Assembly (NCBI GenBank): GCA_036346225.1
Contig: JARFIW010001178.1
Location: 3,228,917-3,292,916 of the forward strand
Reading direction: 5' to 3'
DNA: 64,000 bases
Origin: Platerodrilus igneus
Lineage: Eukaryota; Arthropoda; Insecta; Coleoptera; Lycidae
Shown here piece by piece: positions 23,901-35,900 of the stretch; position 1 is the stretch's first letter; the number at the start of each line of letters is the position of its first letter. The notes under the pieces were generated by a model, which ran no database searches, was not told the origin of the DNA, and was given only the letters and a program-made list of their open reading frames with translations. Made by a program: the position numbers and the translations under genes.

Positions 23901-26900
23901 AATGGTCACATACGGTATACCTATTTCTCTTCGCTTCGTGTAATGAAGCAGTTGGGTAAGCAGAGAAAATCCTAAAACAGTTATTTCATTGTCTTCATTT
24001 TCAACTTGCGGCTTTCATGCTTAATGTGTGGAAGAAATGCTCCATTCGTTCTACAGTTTTGAAGTAGACGATTAACTGTATTCTTATTGGGTTTTTGGAG
24101 ATCTATCTGCAAATAATCGACAAGTTCGACTAATTATTCTATTACATTCACCGTAAGTAATTATTAAATTTAAGAAATCTTCATTACTATAATCTAATCT
24201 TGACATTTTTATTATTTTATAACACACACAATCTAACACGTAATCTAATAAAGTAATAAGACAGTTTGTTTGTTAATTCTGTATCACCGTTCGATTATTT
24301 GCCAAAGCGTCATTAACATAATGCTGATATTTATTTTTATTATCGTAGTAGAACCACTTAATGTCATTAAAATCAAATAACTTAAAGACAGTTACACTTC
24401 AGAATAGGACTTGTTACATAAAGTTACCTTAAAAATGATTGAATAATTTGAAAATATCAAAATATACGGAGTGTTCCATTTAGAAAAATTGACTTTTCAG
24501 ATTTTTTTATGCAAGAAACTTTAAGTAAAAATGTCGGACACCTCGTATGGTGTTGAATGGAAACAAATACATTTCAATGTTTATCAAACATTTGAATAGT
24601 ATATCTGCAAATTTAATTGTACATTAGTGTCAAGAAGGTATATCAGTTTTTTACAAAAAAAAAAACATAAAAAGCTAAATATCTCGAAAACGGTAAAATA
24701 TTGAGATATTACTTATTAAAGGAATTTAACTTAAAATTTTGTGTAGAATCTAAAAATGCAAAAATATACAGGGTGTTCCATTTAGAAAAATTGACTTTTC
24801 AGATTTTTTATGTAAGAAACTTTAAGTAAAAATGCCGACCACCTCGTATGGTGTTGAATGGAAACAAATACATTTAAATGTGTATCAAACATTTGAATAG
24901 TATATCTGCTAATAATTGGTTGCTAAACTGTAAGTTTAAATGTACATTATTGTCAAGAAAGTATATCAGTTTTTTACAAAAAAAACATAAAAAGCTAAAT
25001 ATCTCGAAAACGGTAAAATATTAAGATATTACTTATTAAAGGAATTTAACTTAAAATTTTGTGCAGAATCTAAAAATGCAAGAATATACAGGGTGTTCTA
25101 TTTAAAATAACAAAGATAATATCAACTTCCGGTACAACCGGAAGTGCTATCAAAACGAAAATATTTTAGATCAACTCGGCATGTCGAACAATCACTACAT
25201 ATAAAATTTCATACTTCTATCTCTTGTACTTTCTGAGAAATGTCTAATGCACGGTCGTCGTGAAAAGCCCTGTATAGTTATCCGTCTTTCCATTTGAATT
25301 ACCAGTTTTGATGTGGAAATTAGTAAGAGCATCCAAATTAAAATTGGAAGCTTACAAATACAAATCCTGTGTGTCACATTATATTTTTTTTTCTGTCCAT
25401 TACTAAACTAATTTGAAATGATCGTTTAGGCCTTGCTTAAAAACATAACTTATGAATTTATCTGTTCTTGGGGGTCCCCTATCGTGATGTGCATTATAAT
25501 CCAACTATTGTAGTAGGTTGTTCTTGCCAAAATTAACACTTCAGTACTCCATATTCAGCACAGTTCTCTTGGGTTTTGGACAATAATATTAAAGATCTGC
25601 CTTTTTATTAACGGAAACTTAACTTCAGATATATTTGGTTGTTCTAGGAGACCAGATGCTTTTTACTTGAACATCAATTTTGAGGGCATTTGTTACCAAT
25701 AAGAGGGCTGTACGGTTTGTATCGCAACGCGAGTGCTATAAATATTGGAGGCCATTGTTTTCTAACTATATTTAGAAGAAGAAGTGTGATTAACTGTCCT
25801 TTTCCATTCCCTGAATTCACTCTCAATGTGCTTGTAATTTAAAACCAAACTCATTGACTTTTTAACTAATATTATAAAAGAAATGATTACAAATATGCGA
25901 AAGAAATTTTATGGCAGTTACTGGCATACACAAGGTGATTTTTTTTTGAACATTTTTTAAATCGACATTTTGAAAGATTTGAAATGCTTTGTTTTGTTTA
26001 TATTAAAATTTAATGTTTTTTCTTAGTTCTTTTTAGGAGTAGTAATTGAACCAAGTATTTATACATTTAAGTGTATGCTTGCTATTACACCCTTAATTAC
26101 CTTGTTGCCATGATATTTTTGCGACTCTCAAGATCTCCCAACACTGTAGATTCAATTAACAAAATAGAACTCACTATTAAATTCACTTATGAAATAGAGC
26201 AGCATGGAAAACTTCAATTTTTAGATATTCTAGTTAGCAAAAACTGTACAACAATTGATACATCAGTATGCAGATAACCAACACACGCAAACAGATACTT
26301 AAACTTCGATTCAAACCATTCCACACTGTGTCAAACAAGGAATTATCAAAACCCTGTATGATAGAGCAAAATATCATCAAATGAAGAAATTTTAAAGAAA
26401 GAGAAAGACCTAATCAAATGTACACTAATAAAAAAACAAGTATTCTAAAAGAATAATAGAAAAATAAATGAATAGTCGCAAAAAATAGAACTGAAGAAAA
26501 GAGAAACAATAGTACACACCAAATATGCTTTTAATACCATACATAAAAGGATTCTCCGAAAAAATCCAAAGAATAGGAAATAAATTTAAAATCAAAACAG
26601 TATTTAGAACCAACAATACACTAAGAACACAACTAACAAAAACAAAACCTAAAAACGCTATACAAAAATCAAAAACTGCATCTACAAAATACTGTGCGAA
26701 TGTAACAAATTTTACATAGGGGAAAGTTCTAGACCATTTGAAGTTAGATTAAAAGAACATAAATCATACATAAAAAATAGAAAATTTGAAAAATCCATGA
26801 TTTGCCAACATGCATGGGACTTCAGTCATAAAATAAAATGGCAGGACGCAAAAATTATTGAGAAAGAAGAAAATCACCAAAAACTAAAAATCAAAGAAGC

Positions 26901-29900
26901 TGCTTATATAACCCTACATAAAAATAACTGCATAGCAAACGAATCTGTAACTTTCAGTAAACAATGGATTCCATTGCTAAAAGAAATTACAAGTAAAAAT
27001 CAAATGCCCCCAATATCTAGGTAGCATTGCAAGTTTTTCCTGGGTTTTCCTTGCGATATTAACATGAAATACAGCCTACATACATGATTTCTATTTATAC
27101 ATACAATAACTAATTACATTACAGTAGGCATATTAACTCGACAAATGTTCGAGTGTTGGGGATCTTGGTAGTCGCAAGGCTACTTAATCCCCTTCACATA
27201 CCACTAAATATCATAGCAATAAGGTAATTTTCATCCTAAAGATAAATATAAAAGAATGGCTGCTTAAACCTTAGGATAATGTAATCGCACTTTTTTTTTA
27301 TTAACCATCCTCTCAACCGTATAAATAGAAACATGTTAAAAAATGTTCCAATCATCAAGTTATTGAATTTATATGAAATGTAGCTATATAAAAATTAATC
27401 CGCTGATGTCACATTAAACGTATTGGCTACCTTAAAAAGCCGCTCCCAGGGCGCAACCCAAATTAAAGGCACTCAGTCTTCTAAACTTTAAAATTTTCAC
27501 CTAATTTATTCAAATCAAAGATTAATAAATCAAAGTCACTTTCAATTTATGTCATAAATGTCAAACTTAAAATTTTTTATTATTTTGACAATGATCCTGT
27601 CATGGATTGAAACGTAAATAAAGACAGTTTAAAAACTCTGAGTGGTTTAATGCCCAACATAAATTAAGAAAAATAAGGCTAGATGCATTATTAAATCTGT
27701 TATATTCTTTTATAAAGAAAAAGTTGCTTGATAATGAACATTTCGATGGAAAAAGCAACTGAATTAGCTGCAGCCACAACTGGAGAATCTCTTACATTTA
27801 TAAAACAAATCATAAAGGAAGCTACCTGTTAATTTGCAGTAATTTCGCTAGCTACTGATGGTAGAGAAAAGTGGACATATATACGAAATAACATTAAAAT
27901 AAACAAACAACAAATTACTTTAAACACTTTTGTGTATGCGGGCATAGCGAAGCACATTTATATCCATGAGGCCGTTCAACGGATGACGATAAAAATAAAC
28001 TGTAGAATACGTCCGTCTTCTACGAAATATAAAAGTTGACTCTTCTAATGGTGAAACGTAGAACATGTAGTAATGCCACCTTCTACAACGAAAAATCGAT
28101 ACTACCTAGCTTCGTGTATTTTCCAAGGTGATAACAATGTTCTCACACATGCGAAGAGCAGAGTTCATCAATCACGGCAATTTTTACAGGCATGGTGCTT
28201 GAAGTAATTTACTGTATATTTCAATAACAATATACCGCCAGACGCAAATAATCAACAAATTTCAATGGAAAATAAATTTAGCGGTAAATTATGTACAATA
28301 TAAACGGAACATTAGCACTGCAGAGAAAGGTTTATTGAAGTCACTGTCAAAATTGAAACATTGGAGGTGACAATTAAATATTATTGGAAAAATTTCGATT
28401 TGAGTGATTTGAGAGGAACTGTTACTGAAATGTACATGATGAAGAAAGATCCAATAGTGCAATTTTTAGTAGAGAAAATAAAGGAGAATGTTAATTACAT
28501 GGGTGGTGTTGATGCGTTTAGAAAATATTTATTACAAATTGGATTTTAATTTCAAAAATGTCATGACAAAAGAAGTTATTCATGGAATAACCCACCATTG
28601 TTGCATGGCGAACTATAGTTCGTGCACCGAGAGTTAGCCGACCAAGTGAATGTGGAAGCTTGTATGTTCTCAGAACTAAACAGATATAATAGCATTTGTA
28701 TTACTGTAACACAAACAATGCTTACTGCAAACTATTCAAAGGATTAACAACAACTGACCGATGTTTTCATGAACGTATTTGCTATTGTTGCATTTTTTTT
28801 TCATTCATGTAATTTTCGCACCCCTTACGTCAGCCTCTGTCGGCCATCTTTAGATGCACAAACTGTAGATGTTTATGAAGTGTGCTTGAGAATAATGACC
28901 TTGGTGAACAGAAACACCCAATAACCTATTTGGATGAAACCTATATACATGCATCTCATGCAGTTGGTAAATGTTGGCAATCCAAACGGAACCTGGCATA
29001 CATCGAACTGAGCGAGCTGGTCAAAGGTACATTATTGTACATGCAAGTGGTTTATATGGCTTCGTAAATAATTCTAATACTCAAATCAAGTAGTAAGTCC
29101 GGTAATTGTCATGAAAACACAATTCATACTAACTTTATGTATTGGATGGATACCAAACTTACCTCCAAATTTGTTAACGTCTCATCATAATGTGCAGATT
29201 AATAAACCCTCAACTTAAGTTACACCATAACAAGACATTTGAAATTGGCTGGAAAGTTATGGCATTGCAACAACGAATAAAATGTAGATGATGGAATTGC
29301 TTGTTTTCGTTTAGCAGCATCCCCATATCAAAGCATATATTGATAAACTGTGATGCATTTGCCATGATATGACTGATTTGATTTCGATTGAACTTATATG
29401 GCGTATAGTGAAGCATAAGGTTGCTATGGTTAATGTTGGTCAAAGAGGATAAGAAATTGAAAATTCAGTGCAAAATACATTTGCAGAAATTAGTCAATTG
29501 GATCGTGAAAACTGTTGCAATCATTTAGATAATATAACAGAGGAAATGTGCCAAAGTTATTGTATAATAGACTATGATTTTGTAAACTAGCAAATGTGAA
29601 CTTTTATAGATATGTGTAATACTCTTAATTTTAAAAGATTTAAAATATATATGTTAAAAGTTTGTTACCAATTAAGCAATAAAGTAAAGTGCATAGTTGT
29701 GTCAGAATCTACTTTTGCTTTGTTTGATCTTTCAAAGGTGTTGCAGGCAAGGTGTAATTTTCATTATACAACTTTTTAGGTCTGAGGTTGTTCTGCAGTA
29801 TAAGAAGAAAATTCTGTTTGTTTCAAAGGTTTGGTATTCGAATTTTACAGATTCTGATCTAAAACACTTTGTTTCATGTTCAAAGTATGTGCAGCAATAA

Positions 29901-32900
29901 TAAGGTTTTGTTAAGGATTATTTTGTTGGTGCTATGTTTAAAATATTTCAAATCCTGGAAAGAGTATTTTTGATTGCGTATAGCTTATAATAGCAATTAA
30001 TGTAAAATTTTAACTTCACCACAGCACCTTCTATGCATTTAAAAGAAAGTAAATTTCAAAGCTGTAACTAATATCACTTTAGAAATCTTTTTTAACAAAT
30101 ACATTTCCAATAACTATTAGAGTAAATATCAAATTATTAGTAATGCAACCTATTAAATATTTAAATTTCTCACACACAATACTTCTTACTCCCAATGCAC
30201 ATTCAGCTCCGTGCTGATGCCAAATACGTTCTTCTGGGGCTGGTTTTTGTTCAGAAGGGCTTTGTACAAAGATACCATTAGTAAAAACTTTGTAAGCATT
30301 TGCCATATCCTTGCATGTGGTTCTTTATTTTTAAATGAAAACAAATATTCTGATGCAAAGAATTTAAAAAATAGTACTTGCAAAATTAATATATTATCAT
30401 TTTAGGTCAAATTTTGGAGCAAGAGGTTTTGGTGGATCATATAATAACTATGGTCCTAGTCGTTTTTATAACCAAGGATACACGAGACCACGTCCATTTT
30501 CAGCACCTCGTGCAAGGTATTTATTCTTAGTTACTAAAATTATATACTGTTCCGTTTTTATAAATATACTGAAATATGACCCCTAAATAATCGTCATTCA
30601 ACTTAAGCAACCACATTCTATATTAGAAGCATTCTAATTTTTTTTGAGTAAAATATCTGTGTAATTTACAACATTTGACGATGTGATGTACCGTTCGTTT
30701 GTTTGGGTTACTTCAAACATTGTTTTGAATGAAGTAGTTGTCAATTCAAATAGTGATAACTCCAAAAAGTAATGTCACATTAAAATTTAACATTTACAAT
30801 TTCTTACAAATGCGGCTAATAGATTCTTAGGTCACTGCTACTAAATAAACTCCGAAAGACTTTAAACTATAGGACATAATATTTTCCACCAATAGCTTAC
30901 ATTAGAAATTGCATACACGCGAGTAGGGTGGCTATTGTTAGAAATATCTTCTCTAGAATTTTACATAAATTGATGTGATATAGTAGTGTTTCAGCCATAA
31001 AGTATGTCTATTAAGTTGCTTGCATTTTAAAGTACATTTTCCACAAGGGCTAACAGGTAAATAAATGAATCAAGGAAGAAAAAGAAATGTACTTATGAAA
31101 ATCTTTAACTGTGCTTCTATTATGTTTGCTGGAACAAGATGTATTACATTGTTGGTTTTATGCATATTTATGTGAAATAATAAAAGAAATCTTTTAATAT
31201 TTTTTTGCATAGAAGTGGAATACTTTCTATCAAGAAAGGAGCTTTTATATATCCATTAATTATTCTGTATAGTAAAACAAGTTGAAAATGCTGTAGCCTT
31301 TTTCTATTCCGATTTAGTTTAACGAGAATTTCCGATAATTAGAAATGAGCCCACGGCAAATTAAGATGGAAGGTGGCTCTAAGTTGAGGAAATCTCAAAG
31401 GCAAAGCGGCTAGTCGAACTTATATGCTCTGGGTAGAGAATGAGCTGTGGGTCGGGGTGTAATTGCAACCACTAATAATAAAAATAAGGCGCCACCGTAT
31501 TTTTTTATACTGGGGAGACCTGATACAAGTCCCTTGTACAAGGCTAATGCGGAAACCTTTCTCCTATAACCGCTATATAATTTTTAAAGACCACCTAATC
31601 TTTGAAGTTTCTTACCTTATGGTTCGACCTTGACCTTAGCAATCCTGCACTGCACCTGTGAACAGATTAAACAAAGAAAAGCACTGTTTGTGCATTCAAA
31701 CTCAAAAATAATTAAATACAATCAGAATCGATTTTCATTCCTCTTAAATAAAAGATAGTCTTTAGTCCGAAAATAAGAATCTATTCAACTGGTATTCAAT
31801 AATGTAATTTTCTACAAAAAATATGTCTTCCTTTATAAGTTAATTTAGATTAGGAAGAGTTAATTACAATGGTACTGAATATATCCGTACCAATTACTAT
31901 TTAATGAAGTTTATATAACAAATTGACAAAGCATAAAATTGCTTATTTATAGAAAGAGTTAATTATGGTAAATTTACCTTAATTTTACAGTAGATAATTA
32001 CAGATAATTGTTCATAAAATATCAAATGTAGAAATTTAATTTCTAAAGGTTCAGAGTTATAAGAATTTACTTTATTTAATTAGTAGTGACATCTTCTGAT
32101 GTTTCATTGAGTTAATAAAAGAATTATGTAGGAACAAATTACAGATTCATATCGTATAACAACGAAAAATATAATTGAGGTCTGTCCTTGACCTGTTCAA
32201 AGTTAACACAAGTCGATAAAGTAAAATTTATCTCGTTACTACGTCGATAGTTCAAACAACATACGAACATAATTTTTTTGTACATACCAGAACTCCAATT
32301 TGCACCTAAATACTTGCTTGAAAGCTGACATATGTATTGACAACGGAAAATTCCATTCCAAACAAACAGCTGCGCTGCATACTGAAAAACACGTCACTTA
32401 GCCTTCGTTATCTGCGTTTCAATTTACAGATGTTCCAGGAGTAATTCTCACCACGAGAAAACTAATGTTGTTTGTAATTAACTTGAATAAATTATAAATG
32501 TGATTCCATATTATACAAGAATAGAATTGTTTTCATTTAATTTTCGCATGAATACCATTCAGAAAAGTGCTTATTTATAATTTACGTTGCAATATAATTT
32601 AAATTTAAATTCAATTATTCCCAAAGTTACATGTTCCTAATGGTCTTTTAACAAAAACTTCATCGTTCTTCACGACTGGTTTCAACAAACAAATGGACCA
32701 TCCAAAACAATTTATGAAGATAGCTTACACGAGCAATCTTCCACCGTGAATGCTTCCAACAGCAAAAATCAATGACGGACATCGCTCCTAAGAACAATTT
32801 TCGACCTGCTTGAACCCCAGCTGTGTTAGAAGTACCAGCCGAGCTTGTTGCTGCCCAGTAACAAAATTACCTCGCAGTTATTGAGTAGAGGGGGCTTTAA

Positions 32901-35900
32901 GAAGGATACCACACAAAAACTTTTATATTGTCTCCGTAGGATTTAACTTTTAACATGAACTAAATACTAGTTCTTTATTGGACAATAGATGTTATTAAAT
33001 TAAGTGGATTGGATAACATTATAATGTATTACATTATTTAATATTTAATAAAAGGATTGATTATACAGATATATATATTAGGTGGAAAATAAAATTGCTA
33101 CAATGCAAGGCATTGTCGCAACGAACTTCCAAATGTAGACTTACTTTAAAACAATTTATGTATCGCACATTAATTTTGGACCTATTTGAAATTTTTGATA
33201 AAAATTAATTCCGGGGGGGGGTCGGGTATCCGTGGTCAGATTTTGTGGGGGTACCATATTTCGACTCAGCTATGTTAGGGGAGTCCAAATATGTATCGCA
33301 CATTAATTTTGGACCTATTTGAAATTTTTGATAAAAATTAATTCCGGGGGGGGGTATCCGTGGTCAGATTTTGTGGGGGGTACCATATTTCGACTCGGCT
33401 ATGTTAGGGGAGTCCAAATATGTATCGCACATTAATTTTGGACCTATTTGAAATTTTTTTTCCGACGGAATATCGCGGGGCACGGCGCCCCGTGGCCCGA
33501 TTTTAACTGACATCAAAACTTAAGCTCTGGACACCGAGCTGAATCGATTGATGTATCACACATTGATGTCCGACCATTAGAAAGGCCTCGGACGGACGGA
33601 CAGACGGACGACAAATCGATTTCATAAACGAACGAAGTTCGTTGATAATAAATTGGAACACTGTGGCACGATACAAATTAAAATAATTATTTTAATCTAT
33701 AGTAATGTTAAATCATTGAATCTTCTAGATTGCAGAGAACTAAGATTAACAGTGTTTAGAATCACCATCATTATCGTTTGGTTGTTGGGCACATTTATTG
33801 TTTCCTAATTTAAGCTAACCCACACTTTTCTCTGAAATTCCCACAGCCTACATCATTCACTATCTGCATGGAATAGTCTAAATTAAGTCTATCTGTACCC
33901 CGCTTTTCTCCTTTCTCTGCTTTTAATATATCCTACACTACTACCTCATGTCTTAGAACATGTTCTATCATTTTCTCTCCTATTTTTTTTACTATATTTC
34001 TTTCTTCTCCTTCCATTTTTGATACGTACCTCTTTGTTCTTAACTTTGTCTGTCCATGATACCTTCACCATACATCTGTGATACCACATTTCAAAGACTG
34101 CTGTCTGCTTTTCCCACTTCACGTTTCAGTCTTACATATATGCTTTCAGCAATCTTTTCCTTGTTTCCATGTTTGTTGGTTGCGCTCCTTCCCAACTGTG
34201 TGTTGTTACGGATAAGTTTCAACACTCTTAGAATGTGCTGGTTTGTATGTGAAGGACCCTTGATAATTTTAGGAAATATTGGAATGGTTTTCGGAACATA
34301 ATTTATTGTATAAACAGTAGTTTAATTAATGTCATTACAATTGTCGCAATAAAGGTTGTTGTAGCTAGCATTATTCATAATTTAATTGAAAAAGGTAGTT
34401 TATACAGTGAGTATTACTATATAAAAACTTTAGGCGTTGCCATGGATCAATGTAGTAAGCGTAAGACTACGGATCCCAAGGTCCTGGGTTCGAATCCCTA
34501 CATGGCCGACTGCTTGAAAAAGGCAGGTGAGCATTTTTTACAAAAATTACGCCCTCGTTTGGATGAGAGGTTAAATGGAGGTCCCGTGTGTGTGTTGCCA
34601 TGCACGTTAAGGATCCCTACCTTGCCTGGAAAATTCTAAATTTCCGGGCAACAAAAAACTCGCATCCTGGCCAATGTATGTAGTACCTTTGGGTGGAGCA
34701 TTGGAAATGCAAATGCACGGTATATGAAAACTTTAACATTTTATAAAACTCAAAACATACAACCTCTGATCAAAAACTAGTTAACCTGCCGATCAGTTAA
34801 TTCTAAGGAGCACCTGATTAGTTAGTGTAAATGTTTTGTACAATCCTTAACGTTTTTCGTCTTTAAACATAATAGTTGCTTTTTCTTGTTAAATGCAGCA
34901 CAGCCTTGTGCTAATCTTTGTTTTTTTATCTTTGGCAGTTTTGCCATTTTGGCTTCCTAGGTAGCAGAAATCTTGAACCCGTTTCACTTCATTTCGTTTT
35001 CTAATTTTCTTGATTTTCATACCGTATCCCTCTGTTAGGAATTTCTATTTCATTAAGAGCTACTTCTAACTCTTCCTTGTTAGTTGCTAATACTGCAGTA
35101 TCGTCTGGAATCAGCATATCAATTGTTTGTTCCTGCATTATAATTCCAACTGTCTTTCTATTGACAGTATTCATTGCTTCTTTGATATGCAAGTTGAAAA
35201 TTAATGGATATAACGCACATCCCTGTCTTACCCATTTCGTAATATCTACTTTTTTACGTTGCTTCTCTAATTCTGTTGCTACTGTTGGCTCTTTGCATAA
35301 GCTATGTACTATCTGTCTATCCCTGTAATTCACTTCTATCTTTTTGAGTATTATTTCAAACATTTTTCTCATTTTATATTGTCAAATACTTTTTTCCAGA
35401 TCTACAAACCCTATATACACTCACTTTTTCCTATTTCTGTTGTTTTCTTCATTACCCTGGCCTCTCCCATATTCTATTTTGTCCAACCCTTAATTTAACT
35501 TCTCCTACTATTTCTTTAGTCTATTTTTCCTTATGTCTTACAATTGCAGTTAATATTTTTGACACCTGTGCTGTAAATTTATTTTTCGAAAATTTCCTTC
35601 TTCTTGTTTTGGTATGTAACTATAGTATTACGTTTGAAATCTTTAGATATCTCGCTTTTAAAGTTTCTGCTTGCATTTTATTTGCACCCTGCATCTTATT
35701 ATTTTTCTGGCTCTAATGCTAGTTCATACTCATCTCTATGTATGGGATATTCCAAGTTGCCTTTTTCAATGTCTGTTTCCTGTTCTAGAGCTTCTAGTTA
35801 TGGTCCTGCATACAAATTTCCTATATATATTCTTGCCATTTGGCCACTTTCTCTACATTTTCTGCCTGCTCCGTATTCTTTATATTTTTGCTATACGACC

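Larger units (their letters stand above)
21803..25272 (-). mobile_element. Tc1/mariner-type transposon with long, internally repeated TIRs
   Basis: Flanked by TA at both ends (21801-21802 and 25273-25274). The ends are inverted copies starting CAGGGCTTTTCACGACGACC. The inverted arms extend inward to about 23097 on the left (1.29 kb) and from about 24317 on the right (0.96 kb). The outer ~170 bp are unique; the rest consists of ~320-bp units, three on the left and two on the right, each joined at an 'acaccctgtatat' or 'atatacagggtgttcc' phrase. Between the arms lies a minus-strand transposase (23153-24206). Confidence 0.93.

Noticed and set aside
30079..30383. Minus ORFs overlapping the region before an Ars2 exon
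   Set aside because: No motif; overlapping frames in intron sequence.
33627..33650. Helitron 3' end (hairpin near the element end)
   Set aside because: No CTRR after the hairpin and no Rep/helicase coding nearby.
34433..34510. Functional tRNA gene
   Set aside because: B box is perfect but the acceptor and anticodon stems do not pair well, and the same head-plus-body occurs elsewhere; it is a SINE head.
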